NCBI GenBank assembly: GCA_001898165.1
Contig: MKTD01000053.1
Coordinates: 1 to 47,091, forward strand
Direction: 5' to 3'
DNA from: Bacteroidia bacterium 43-41
GTDB lineage: Bacteria; Bacteroidota; Bacteroidia; Bacteroidales; Dysgonomonadaceae
Length of the DNA stretch: 47,091 bases
Position numbers and translations under genes: made by a program
In this document: piece by piece, positions 17,759 to 24,713 of the stretch
How the letters are laid out: each line of letters begins with the position of its first letter
Numbering within the stretch: the first letter of the stretch is position 1
The notes under the pieces: generated by a model
Database searches by the model: none
The model's input: the letters and a program-made list of their open reading frames with translations, nothing else
What the model was told of the DNA's origin: nothing

Positions 17759-19087
17759 ATGAAAACAATTTGCTTTTATTTCCAGATCCATCAACCATAC
17801 CGGTTAAAAAGATATCGTTTTTTCAATATCGGAAGAGATCACTACTACTACGATGATTACTCAAACGAAGACATCATACAGCAGATAGCCGCCCGGTCTT
17901 TTATCCCCGCAAACCGGATGTTGCTCGATCTAATAAATGCCTACAAAGGAAAGTTTAAATTTGCCCTTTCTGTCTCGGGAGTAGCGCTCGACCAGATGGA
18001 AATTTATACTCCGGAAGTAATTGACGGACTGAAGGAATTGAGCAGGACCGGCGCTGTTGAGTTTTTAGCCGAAACCTATTCACACTCGCTTTCGAGCCTG
18101 ATTGATCCCATAGAGTTTCAAAGCCAGGTACAGCAGCAGACGCAAAAGATCAAATTGCTTTTCGATCAGGAACCAAAGGTTTTGCGGAATACCGAAATGA
18201 TCTACTCCGACGACATTGCCGAAATGGCTTACAACATGGGCTATACCAAGATGATTTCGGAAGGGGCAAAAGTTATCCTGTCGTGGCGAAGCCCTAACTA
18301 CGTGTATAAATCCGAAAACCAGCCCAACATGAAGCTGTTACTGCGCAACTCACAGTTTAGCGACGATATTTCGTTACGGTTTTCAGACTATACGTGGAAA
18401 GAGTATCCGTTGACGGCCGAAAAATACATATCGTGGATTGCGGCAACGTCGCCTCAGGAAGAAGTTTTCAATATTTTCATGAATTATGAGACATTCGGGA
18501 ACCTTCAACCGTCGCATTCGGGAATATTTGAGTTTATGAAAGCACTTCCTAAATTTGCTTTCGACAGGGGCATTGAGTTTTCCACACCCAGCCAAATTAT
18601 GGATACCCATAAACCTGTTGGTACCGTATCGGTTCCATTGCCTATTTCATGGTCGGACGAAGAGCGCGATTTAAGCCGGTGGTTAGGGAACAAACTTCAA
18701 AAAAGCGCTTTCAATACCCTTTACGAGGTAAGCGAAAGGGTTCGTTTAGCCAACGACAGGCGATTGAAGAAAGATTGGCAATACCTGCAATCGAGCGATC
18801 ATTTCTATTATATGTCCACCAAGCATTTCTACGACGGGTCGATGCACAGTAAATTCAGCCCTTATCAGTCGCCTTACGACGCGTTCAATAATTACATGAA
18901 CGTCTTGAGCGATTTTATCGACCGGGTAAAAGCGCAGTTCCCCGATTCGGTGGATAACGAGGAGTTAAACTCGCTGCTCACCACCATCCACAATCAGGAA
19001 CGTGAAATTAAGAAACTCCAGTCCGAACTGAAGAAAGTATTGACAGAGAACGAAGAAAAGTTGGTGGAGAAAACCTCCAGAAAATAA
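17759..19087 (+). CDS. GH57-family alpha-glucan enzyme, with region-4 acid/base position apparently Asn
   Basis: A 442-residue cytoplasmic protein of glycoside hydrolase family 57, related to the MJ1611-type alpha-amylase/glucanotransferase group. Region 1 is FQIHQPYRL (residues 8-16), region 2 EFLAETYSHSL, and region 3 RNTEMIYSDD containing the expected nucleophile E146. Region 4 reads FMNYETFGN, with Asn242 where family members I recall have Asp (DYETFG), so catalysis may be altered. Residues about 405-442 form a charged helix or coiled coil (HNQEREIKKLQSELKKVL). It is the last gene of the glycogen operon and is followed within 10 bp by a strong terminator hairpin. Confidence 0.88.
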   Translation: MKTICFYFQIHQPYRLKRYRFFNIGRDHYYYDDYSNEDIIQQIAARSFIPANRMLLDLINAYKGKFKFALSVSGVALDQMEIYTPEVIDGLKELSRTGAVEFLAETYSHSLSSLIDPIEFQSQVQQQTQKIKLLFDQEPKVLRNTEMIYSDDIAEMAYNMGYTKMISEGAKVILSWRSPNYVYKSENQPNMKLLLRNSQFSDDISLRFSDYTWKEYPLTAEKYISWIAATSPQEEVFNIFMNYETFGNLQPSHSGIFEFMKALPKFAFDRGIEFSTPSQIMDTHKPVGTVSVPLPISWSDEERDLSRWLGNKLQKSAFNTLYEVSERVRLANDRRLKKDWQYLQSSDHFYYMSTKHFYDGSMHSKFSPYQSPYDAFNNYMNVLSDFIDRVKAQFPDSVDNEELNSLLTTIHNQEREIKKLQSELKKVLTENEEKLVEKTSRK

Positions 19088-19094
19088 ATCCGGC

Positions 19095-19122
19095 GCCCCT
19101 CATTCAAACGAGGGGCTTTTTT
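19095..19122 (+). terminator. Rho-independent terminator after the glycogen operon
   Basis: GCCCCTC (19095-19101) pairs perfectly with GAGGGGC (19110-19116) across an 8-nt loop and is followed by six T. It begins 8 bp after the GH57 stop codon and separates the glycogen operon from nhaD. Confidence 0.92.
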
Positions 19123-19141
19123 ATTTTTCCATTTTAATATT

Positions 19142-19149
19142 TATCTTTG
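19142..19149 (+). promoter_or_regulatory. -7 box of the nhaD promoter
   Basis: TATCTTTG is a perfect match to the Bacteroidetes -7 consensus TAnnTTTG. It covers the TTG at 19147 that opens the longest frame, so that TTG cannot be the translation start; ATG 19177, 28 bp downstream, is used instead. Confidence 0.7.
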
Positions 19150-19176
19150 CACGATTTTTTAAAAAAAAGCAGCAGC

Positions 19177-20607
19177 ATGATTTACGCAATGATTATTCTC
19201 TTTATCGCCGGTTATATCTTCATCGCGATGGAACATACCATAAAAGTGAACAAAGCGAGCGTCGCCTTACTTATCGGCACCCTTTTATGGGTCATTTACG
19301 TGTATCTGGCGCCAAACACTGTCCTCAGCGTGTCTCCCGACACTTTTAACCATTACATCAATTCGCATTCCGAACTTCAACATCACGCTTTTGAGGTCCA
19401 AGTGCGGCACTTTGTAATCGATCATCAGATTCTGGAAAGCATCGGCGACATTAGCGAAATGTTGTTCTTCCTGCTGGCCGCCATGACCATTGTGGAGCTC
19501 ATTGACGTTCACGGCGGATTCACCTACATCACCGAAAAAATAACCACACGGAAAAAACGACAGTTGCTTTGGCTCATCAGCTTCATCACGTTTTTCATGT
19601 CTGCCGTGCTCGATAACCTTACCACAACCATTGTAATGATTATGCTTACCCGCCGTATTATCAGTGAGCCCCGTGAGCGATGGCTGTTCGGCAGTATCAT
19701 TGTTATTGCAGCTAACAGCGGCGGGGCCTGGTCCCCTATTGGCGACGTTACTACCATCATGTTATGGGTTAAGGGAAATATCACTACTGCCATCATGCCG
19801 CAGTTGTTCCTGCCTAGTCTTGTATCCATGGTAGCTCCGGTCTTTGTGGCCCAGTTTTTATTAAAAGGCAGTATCGAAAAAGAAGAGGTTACGCAAACAG
19901 AAGAGAGTGAAAACTCCGAATTACTTCTCTATATGCAAAAAAAAGATCGGTTGGGAATACTGATTTTTGGGGTTTCCATATTGGTTTTATCACCCGTGTT
20001 CAAAGGAGTTACGCATTTACCGCCCTTCATCGGACTGTTGCTGGGCGTGAGCTTGTTGTGGATTTATACCGAAATCCTGTACAATAGGAAAAATCAGTTG
20101 AATGAGAACTTGAAGCTTCGTGTATCGAAAGTATTGAACCGGATCGACTTTTCTACCTTAATGTTTTTCCTGGGCATATTGCTGGCGGTGGACGCCCTGC
20201 AAAGCGCCGGGATCCTTCAGCAATCAGCAGCCTATATGGCGCAACACCTTCCCAATGTCTATGCACAGGCCTATTCAATCGGATTGTTGTCTGCCATTGT
20301 TGATAACGTGCCTTTGGTTGCTGCGGCTATCGGTATGTATCCTGTTCTGGATCCGGGCACTGTAAGTGCCATGGCCAATCCGGTTTTTATGCAAAACTTT
20401 GTAGAAGACGGCCTGTTCTGGCACTTTCTCGCCTATTGTGCCGGAGTCGGAGGAAGCATCCTTATCGTCGGCTCTGCCGCCGGCGTAGTTTTCATGGGAC
20501 TGGAAAAAGTATCGTTCGGCTGGTACCTGAAACGAATTTCACTTATTGCGTTTATAGGATACACACTCGGAGCCGGGACCTATATTTTGCAACAGGCCAT
20601 TTTTTAA
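19177..20607 (+). CDS. nhaD: NhaD-type sodium:proton antiporter
   Basis: A 476-residue inner-membrane antiporter of the NhaD group in the ion transporter superfamily, exchanging Na+ (or Li+) for protons. It has about 12-13 hydrophobic segments and family stretches such as HQILESIGDISEMLFFLLAA, VLDNLTTTIVMIML and NSGGAWSPIGDVTTIMLW, with a repeat-like second half (LSAIVDNVPLVAAAIGMY). The ATG at 19177 is chosen because the -7 box overlaps the upstream TTG. It is a single-gene unit: a terminator lies before it and a minus-strand gldH remnant immediately after it. Confidence 0.92.
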   Translation: MIYAMIILFIAGYIFIAMEHTIKVNKASVALLIGTLLWVIYVYLAPNTVLSVSPDTFNHYINSHSELQHHAFEVQVRHFVIDHQILESIGDISEMLFFLLAAMTIVELIDVHGGFTYITEKITTRKKRQLLWLISFITFFMSAVLDNLTTTIVMIMLTRRIISEPRERWLFGSIIVIAANSGGAWSPIGDVTTIMLWVKGNITTAIMPQLFLPSLVSMVAPVFVAQFLLKGSIEKEEVTQTEESENSELLLYMQKKDRLGILIFGVSILVLSPVFKGVTHLPPFIGLLLGVSLLWIYTEILYNRKNQLNENLKLRVSKVLNRIDFSTLMFFLGILLAVDALQSAGILQQSAAYMAQHLPNVYAQAYSIGLLSAIVDNVPLVAAAIGMYPVLDPGTVSAMANPVFMQNFVEDGLFWHFLAYCAGVGGSILIVGSAAGVVFMGLEKVSFGWYLKRISLIAFIGYTLGAGTYILQQAIF

Positions 20608-20611
20608 AATG

Positions 20612-20682
20612 TTACTTCAGTAACACTCCCACTTTCTCAATGCCTTTAATAAAATTATCTTTCATCGCCTGACAGATGCGGA
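20612..20682 (-). pseudogene. gldH: Detached 3' end of gldH (left flank of an insertion)
   Basis: Read on the minus strand, this 71-bp stretch encodes RICQAMKDNFIKGIEKVGVLLK and a stop codon. The intact GldH at 24249-24713 ends RIRQAMKDNSIKGIEKVGVLVK: 19 of 22 residues agree, and by eye about 85% of the bases. Similarity ends abruptly at 20682. It is therefore a second, diverged gldH 3' end, and the two copies flank 20683-24248 as direct repeats. Confidence 0.88.
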
Positions 20683-20746
20683 GTTGATGAAAATAAAAAA
20701 TATTTTTTAAATTCCCCGGGAAACATTTCAATACGGAAATTTATGT

Positions 20747-20754
20747 TATATTTG
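20747..20754 (+). promoter_or_regulatory. -7 box of the Rrf2 regulator gene
   Basis: TATATTTG fully matches TAnnTTTG and lies 18 bp before the start codon. No good -33 TTTG is seen at the expected spacing, which could mean the promoter is weak or needs an activator. Confidence 0.6.
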
Positions 20755-20772
20755 TAAAGTTTTTCATAGAGT

Positions 20773-21204
20773 ATGAAAATCAATACAAAAATACGGTACG
20801 GACTCAGAACAATGATCGAAATTGCCTGTTGTAATGAACCAACCGGCATATTACAAAAAGACATTGCAAAAAATCAAAATATTTCTGTAAAATATTTGGA
20901 TTACATTATAAGCGCTCTTAAACTGAAAGGATTGATTTCAAATACAAAAGGACGAGGAAGCGGTTATATGCTGGCTATGCCGGCCGATAAAATTACAATG
21001 TTGGACATTTACACTGCTTTTGAGCAAATAGTGATAATAGAATGTGTAAAAAACAGAAGCTTTTGCGAAAGGGCTACCCACCAATGTACCGCTAATAATT
21101 ACTGGAAACAATTCCATCATCAGATAATTGAAATCCTTTCGGCTAAAACACTCGATCAGATTATAAAAGAAACCGAATATAATTGTCCTGAAATATGTGA
21201 ATAA
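20773..21204 (+). CDS. Rrf2-family transcriptional regulator with three cluster-type cysteines
   Basis: A 143-residue winged-helix regulator of the Rrf2 family (IscR/NsrR/RirA type). The N-terminus KINTKIRYGLRTMIEIA and recognition region KNQNISVKYLDYIISALK fit the family, as does the wing GRGSGYML. Cys91, Cys98 and Cys105 (C-x6-C-x6-C) lie where family members bind an Fe-S cluster, so it probably senses iron-sulfur status, oxygen, NO or redox. Three copies of a 21-bp palindrome lie just downstream, before yceI, and are the obvious candidate operators. The gene is inside the DNA bounded by the two gldH 3' ends, so it appears to have arrived with the operon it controls. Confidence 0.9.
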   Translation: MKINTKIRYGLRTMIEIACCNEPTGILQKDIAKNQNISVKYLDYIISALKLKGLISNTKGRGSGYMLAMPADKITMLDIYTAFEQIVIIECVKNRSFCERATHQCTANNYWKQFHHQIIEILSAKTLDQIIKETEYNCPEICE

Positions 21205-21218
21205 TTTTTTTTGAATAC

Positions 21219-21239
21219 ATACTACTAAACCTATAGGAT
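21219..21239 (+). promoter_or_regulatory. Operator-like palindrome, copy 1
   Basis: A 21-bp site of the form ATACTA-N9-TAGGAT, with core CCTATAGG at 21230-21237. The half-sites match the perfect form ATCCTA/TAGGAT at 11 of 12 positions. It lies 15 bp after the Rrf2 stop codon and is the first of three equally spaced-arm copies. Confidence 0.65.
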
Positions 21240-21274
21240 TTGAATGATTTCACATCCTGTTTTTTAACAGCAGC

Positions 21275-21295
21275 ATCCTACTTAACCTATAGGAT
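21275..21295 (+). promoter_or_regulatory. Operator-like palindrome, copy 2 (perfect half-sites)
   Basis: A 21-bp site with perfect inverted half-sites, ATCCTA-N9-TAGGAT. The spacer is also conserved with copy 1 (CTTAACCTA against CTAAACCTA). It lies 136 bp upstream of the yceI start. Confidence 0.7.
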
Positions 21296-21361
21296 TAGTT
21301 AATTTAAAAAATAAGAATCAACAGGTGATTAAGTTAATTATCGGTATAAATTAAAAGCATA

Positions 21362-21382
21362 TTCCTATTAAAACTATAGGAT
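21362..21382 (+). promoter_or_regulatory. Operator-like palindrome, copy 3
   Basis: A 21-bp site TTCCTA-N9-TAGGAT, 11 of 12 half-site positions conserved. It ends 49 bp before the yceI start codon and so probably overlaps or borders that promoter, the position expected for repression. Confidence 0.7.
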
Positions 21383-21431
21383 AAGTAGAACAAACAACTA
21401 TTTATAAACTCTTAATAATAAAACAAAGACA

Positions 21432-22022
21432 ATGAAAAGTAATTTTTCTCACAGATTCCCAGTGATATTGATGGCGTTTACTTTTGTTTTAATGGGAACA
21501 ATGGTTAAAGCTCAGACATTAAAAGTCAAATCTTCAACGTTTACGATATCCGGAACTACAAATATCCATCCATATGAAACTACGTCAACTCAGGCTACAG
21601 GGGAATTAAGTGTTTCGGATAACAAAGCCACAGTTCTCAATATTAATGTTCCGGTAAAATCAATTATTAGCGGAGAAAAATTGATGGATAAGAAAACATA
21701 TGAAACATTTAATGAGCCTCAAAATCCGACAATCAGCTTTAAAATGTCTGAAGTAAAATCAATTACAACAAACGGGTCCGACATCAATGTAATTGTTGGG
21801 GGAACGCTCGCAATGGGCGGCACATCAAAAACAGTTACACTTGAAGCAAAAGGTAAGGAAGTAAAACCCGGGACCTATACTTTTGAAGGAAGTTTGCCAA
21901 TAAAAATGAGCGACTACAAAATGAAAGCTCCTACGGCTATGTTAGGCGTCATGAAAGTTGGCGATCAGGTTACGGTTAGATACAATGTAACTTTTGAAGG
22001 GTCTGCTGTCCAGTTCAACTAA
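21432..22022 (+). CDS. YceI-family periplasmic protein
   Basis: A 196-residue exported protein: signal peptide to about residue 27 (MVKAQ), then a YceI-like lipocalin-type barrel. Typical motifs are FTISGTTNIHPYETTS at the start of the domain, LMDKKTYETFNEPQNPTISFKMSEV in the middle, and MLGVMKVGDQVTVRYNVTFE at the end. Characterised YceI proteins bind long polyisoprenoids such as quinone-type lipids. It is the first gene behind three Rrf2-type operator copies and is followed 234 bp later by a porin-like gene and a second, divergent YceI protein. Its ligand here is unknown. Confidence 0.88.
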   Translation: MKSNFSHRFPVILMAFTFVLMGTMVKAQTLKVKSSTFTISGTTNIHPYETTSTQATGELSVSDNKATVLNINVPVKSIISGEKLMDKKTYETFNEPQNPTISFKMSEVKSITTNGSDINVIVGGTLAMGGTSKTVTLEAKGKEVKPGTYTFEGSLPIKMSDYKMKAPTAMLGVMKVGDQVTVRYNVTFEGSAVQFN

Positions 22023-22045
22023 AAAATTCTCGTATTTACTAACTA

Positions 22046-22227
22046 AGAAACAGTTTAAATTTCTTACGAAAGAAGTAAATAAAAAATCTTCGCCTTCACA
22101 AAGTTTCTTTTTTGTATTCTTTTCCCTTTTATTTGGCTCAAATAGCCCGCTATTATCGCCAAAACAAAGAAGGACTCTCCTGAAAAATAATTCTTTTTGA
22201 ATAGCGAAACAAACTTAAACAGTCTCT
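22046..22227. repeat. MITE-like palindromic element, copy A
   Basis: A 182-bp element in the yceI-porin gap. Its ends are imperfect inverted repeats (left AGAAACAGTTTAAATTTC; right end, reversed, AGAGACTGTTTAAGTTT) and it carries a central palindrome AATAGCCCGCTATT at 22141-22154. The right half (22141-22227) is nearly the same as that of copy B at 27283-27366. It has no coding capacity. In the transcript it could fold into a long hairpin between yceI and the porin gene. Confidence 0.75.
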
Positions 22228-22256
22228 AAATATTTTAATCCAAAAAAATTAATAAA

Positions 22257-23597
22257 ATGAAACGGAGAAGTCTATTTTTGGCAGCTACCTTGTTAGCTTC
22301 AGGTATGATGTTCGCTCAATTGCGTCCTACAAACAAAGACGGGATTAACGTTTTTGAAACTCCCAAAACCGAAACCGAATTCAAAGGTTTCAATGTACAG
22401 TTAGGTGGTGCTTTAACACTCCCTTTTTCCATGCTTGACCACAGCAATGCTGTGACAAGAGCGGATGGTTATCGTTACGATTACACAAATCCGGCCGTAA
22501 ATTCTCTAGTTCCGTTAACCAGCGGCTTTGGTTTGCCTCAGGCCAATCTTTATATCAAATCAAATTTATCCGATGGAATTTATTTAAATTTTGAACTTTA
22601 CCTGGCTTCGAGGCATCATAACGAAACCTGGGTGAAGGGCGGGTTCCTTCAATTTGAGAAAATGAAATTCTTACCCTGGGATTTTGTTGACGAAATTATG
22701 AAATACACCACCATCAAAGTTGGCCAATTTGATGTAAACTATGGTGATGCCCATTTCCGTCGTTCTGATGGTGGCATGACATTTTTCAATCCATTTATGG
22801 AAAATCATATCATGGACGAATTCTCTACCGAAATAGGTGCTGAAGTTGATGTTCATGTCGGGGATTTTACAATCGTGGGAGCTGTAACCAACGGTAAACT
22901 AAACAATGATCTGACAAAAATCGATACTACGCGTGTTCAAACCAAATATTCAAACGGTGTGCATAACCCTGCATGGATTGGGAAATTGGCTTATGACAAA
23001 CAAGTTAACAGCCGGTTCAGAGTACGCGCCAGTGCATCGGGATATTACACTGCCGGCTCCGTAAAAAACACTTTGTTTGGCGGCGATCGTACCGGTTCAA
23101 ATTACTATGGAGTAATGTACAATGCGCCTTTATCCAATACAAATTTCACAAATGGGCGTTTCAATCCCGGTTTCGGGGACAAAGTAGCGGCCGTAATGGG
23201 CAACATATTTCTGAAATTCTCTCCTGTTCAGGGACTTTCCCTCGAATCATTTACAACACTTGAAAACGCAGGCGGAAGGGATGCAAGCGAACCCGATGTA
23301 AGAAAATCCAATCAATTTGTTACGGATTTGGTAGTTCGTTTTGGAACTAATGAAAATTTCTATGTAGGTGGGCGCTACAACACACTGAAAGCCGACATGG
23401 GAGCTGCTCAAGGTAAGCCCAATCATTACGAAGCAGGCATAGATCGTGTAGCAATTGCAGCCGGATGGTATATGACGAAAAACGTTATGGCTAAAATTGA
23501 ATATGTGAATCAAAAATACAACGGATTCCCCGCCAAATCCATTCAGGACGGCGCGAAGTTCAATGGTTTGACCTTACAGGGTTCAATAGCATTTTAA
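22257..23597 (+). CDS. Outer-membrane beta-barrel (porin-like) protein
   Basis: A 446-residue protein with a signal peptide (ASGMMFAQ) and alternating amphipathic strands throughout. It ends in LQGSIAF, a C-terminal aromatic residue typical of outer-membrane barrels. LGGALTLPFSML, KVGQFDVNYGDAHFRRSDGG and the later FYVGGRYNTLKADMG fit porin-type proteins of Bacteroidetes (resembling phosphate-selective-porin-like barrels), without a plug domain. It lies between two YceI-family genes, 5 bp before the second, so the three probably work together, for example in moving a hydrophobic compound across the outer membrane. That role is inference. Confidence 0.75.
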   Translation: MKRRSLFLAATLLASGMMFAQLRPTNKDGINVFETPKTETEFKGFNVQLGGALTLPFSMLDHSNAVTRADGYRYDYTNPAVNSLVPLTSGFGLPQANLYIKSNLSDGIYLNFELYLASRHHNETWVKGGFLQFEKMKFLPWDFVDEIMKYTTIKVGQFDVNYGDAHFRRSDGGMTFFNPFMENHIMDEFSTEIGAEVDVHVGDFTIVGAVTNGKLNNDLTKIDTTRVQTKYSNGVHNPAWIGKLAYDKQVNSRFRVRASASGYYTAGSVKNTLFGGDRTGSNYYGVMYNAPLSNTNFTNGRFNPGFGDKVAAVMGNIFLKFSPVQGLSLESFTTLENAGGRDASEPDVRKSNQFVTDLVVRFGTNENFYVGGRYNTLKADMGAAQGKPNHYEAGIDRVAIAAGWYMTKNVMAKIEYVNQKYNGFPAKSIQDGAKFNGLTLQGSIAF

Positions 23598-23602
23598 GCA
23601 CA

Positions 23603-24241
23603 ATGAAAGTTTTATTTGCATTCTTACTTATAACTATTTTGACTGCAGGAGCTGTTAACGCACAGACATCTTCAGCAGCAGTGGCCGTAGATGTGAATAA
23701 AAACAGCAGTTTGTCGATAAACGGCAGTTCAAATATTGTTAATTTCAAACTTATTCAAAGCAGTGAAAATTTCATTCAAAAGAACATGATAATCACTGCC
23801 TCTCAAAACGATAAAAAACTTTACCTGAGCGAGAATCAACTGATTGTGCCGATAAGAAGCTTTACCTCAAGCAATAAAATGGCACTCAGGGATTTTTATA
23901 AACTATTGAAATCAGATGAATATCCAACAATGGATATTCATCTGTATTACATACACTTACCCGACACAACAGATTCAACTGCAGGCATTGCCGTAGTAGA
24001 TGTGACGATTACGGACGTCACAAAAAAATATAACTTTCCCTTTAAAATTGAAAAAAATGGAACAAGATATATTTTTAACATCGAAAAACAGATAAATATT
24101 CGCGACTTCGGACTGGAGCCTCCCGTGCAAATGATGGGTATGCTCAAGGTAGATGAAATGATCAATATCAATCTGAAAATGATATGTGATATTCAACCGG
24201 CAGAAAGCGCACTGTTAAACTTGCAGTACAATCCTAAATAA
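23603..24241 (+). CDS. Divergent YceI-like periplasmic protein
   Basis: A 212-residue exported protein (signal peptide ending AVNAQ). After a low-complexity linker, residues about 38-200 follow the YceI pattern: LSINGSSNIVNFKL, IVPIRSFTSSNKMALRDFYKLLKSDEYPTMDIHL, VTITDVTKKYNFPFKI and QMMGMLKVDEMININL. The correspondence to the first YceI gene is clear in motif order but sequence identity is low, so this is not a recent duplicate. It starts 5 bp after the porin stop and ends 7 bp before the convergent gldH gene, at the right-hand edge of the inserted segment. Confidence 0.75.
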   Translation: MKVLFAFLLITILTAGAVNAQTSSAAVAVDVNKNSSLSINGSSNIVNFKLIQSSENFIQKNMIITASQNDKKLYLSENQLIVPIRSFTSSNKMALRDFYKLLKSDEYPTMDIHLYYIHLPDTTDSTAGIAVVDVTITDVTKKYNFPFKIEKNGTRYIFNIEKQINIRDFGLEPPVQMMGMLKVDEMININLKMICDIQPAESALLNLQYNPK

Positions 24242-24248
24242 ACATAAC

Positions 24249-24713
24249 TTACTTCACCAACACCCCCACTTTCTCGATGCCCTTAATGGAGTTATCTTTC
24301 ATCGCCTGGCGGATGCGGATAAGATAAGCGCGTGTGGGATCCAATGCAATGGAGGTTTTATAGGGGACCGATAGCTGATAAAGCCCTGCACTGCCTTTTC
24401 CAAGCCATTTCCCGTGAGAATCAGCCAGTTTTATTTCGATAGTATCACTTACAAATGCGGTATCTGTCATATTCTGCTGAACGGATAACCAGATATTCTG
24501 ATACGGATACTGGTTACTGCTAACAATATCCAGCATAATATCGTATCTTTTATCCGGATCAACGGAAAGCGAGTCGAGTAAAAAATCAACCGCAGCCCGC
24601 CTGCTCCAATCATTGTTTTTGATCGGATGAAAACGATAATAAATTGCTTCTTCGTCGCACGAAGATAAAAAAGCAATAACAACAAAAAAAACAATGAATC
24701 GTCTATTGCTCAT
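24249..24713 (-). CDS. gldH: GldH-type lipoprotein
   Basis: A 154-residue lipoprotein with signal FFVVIAFLSSC (Cys19), matching GldH, a lipoprotein first linked to gliding in Flavobacterium but widespread in non-gliding Bacteroidales. The start ATG 24713 is chosen because it gives a proper lipoprotein signal; the open frame extends back to 24833 only by running through the ricT gene. It overlaps the end of ricT by 11 bp, suggesting translational coupling. Its last 22 codons exist as a second copy at 20612-20682, so the present 3' end may have been supplied by the inserted DNA. Confidence 0.85.
   Translation of the reverse strand: MSNRRFIVFFVVIAFLSSCDEEAIYYRFHPIKNNDWSRRAAVDFLLDSLSVDPDKRYDIMLDIVSSNQYPYQNIWLSVQQNMTDTAFVSDTIEIKLADSHGKWLGKGSAGLYQLSVPYKTSIALDPTRAYLIRIRQAMKDNSIKGIEKVGVLVK

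Noticed and set aside
19147-19176. TTG start extending NhaD by 10 residues
   Set aside because: The TTG is inside a perfect -7 promoter box, so it would not be transcribed; ATG 19177 follows at a normal leader length.
21994-22200. 68-codon plus-strand frame after yceI
   Set aside because: Low-complexity Lys/Phe/Ser product that lies over the MITE-like copy A; no signs of a real protein.
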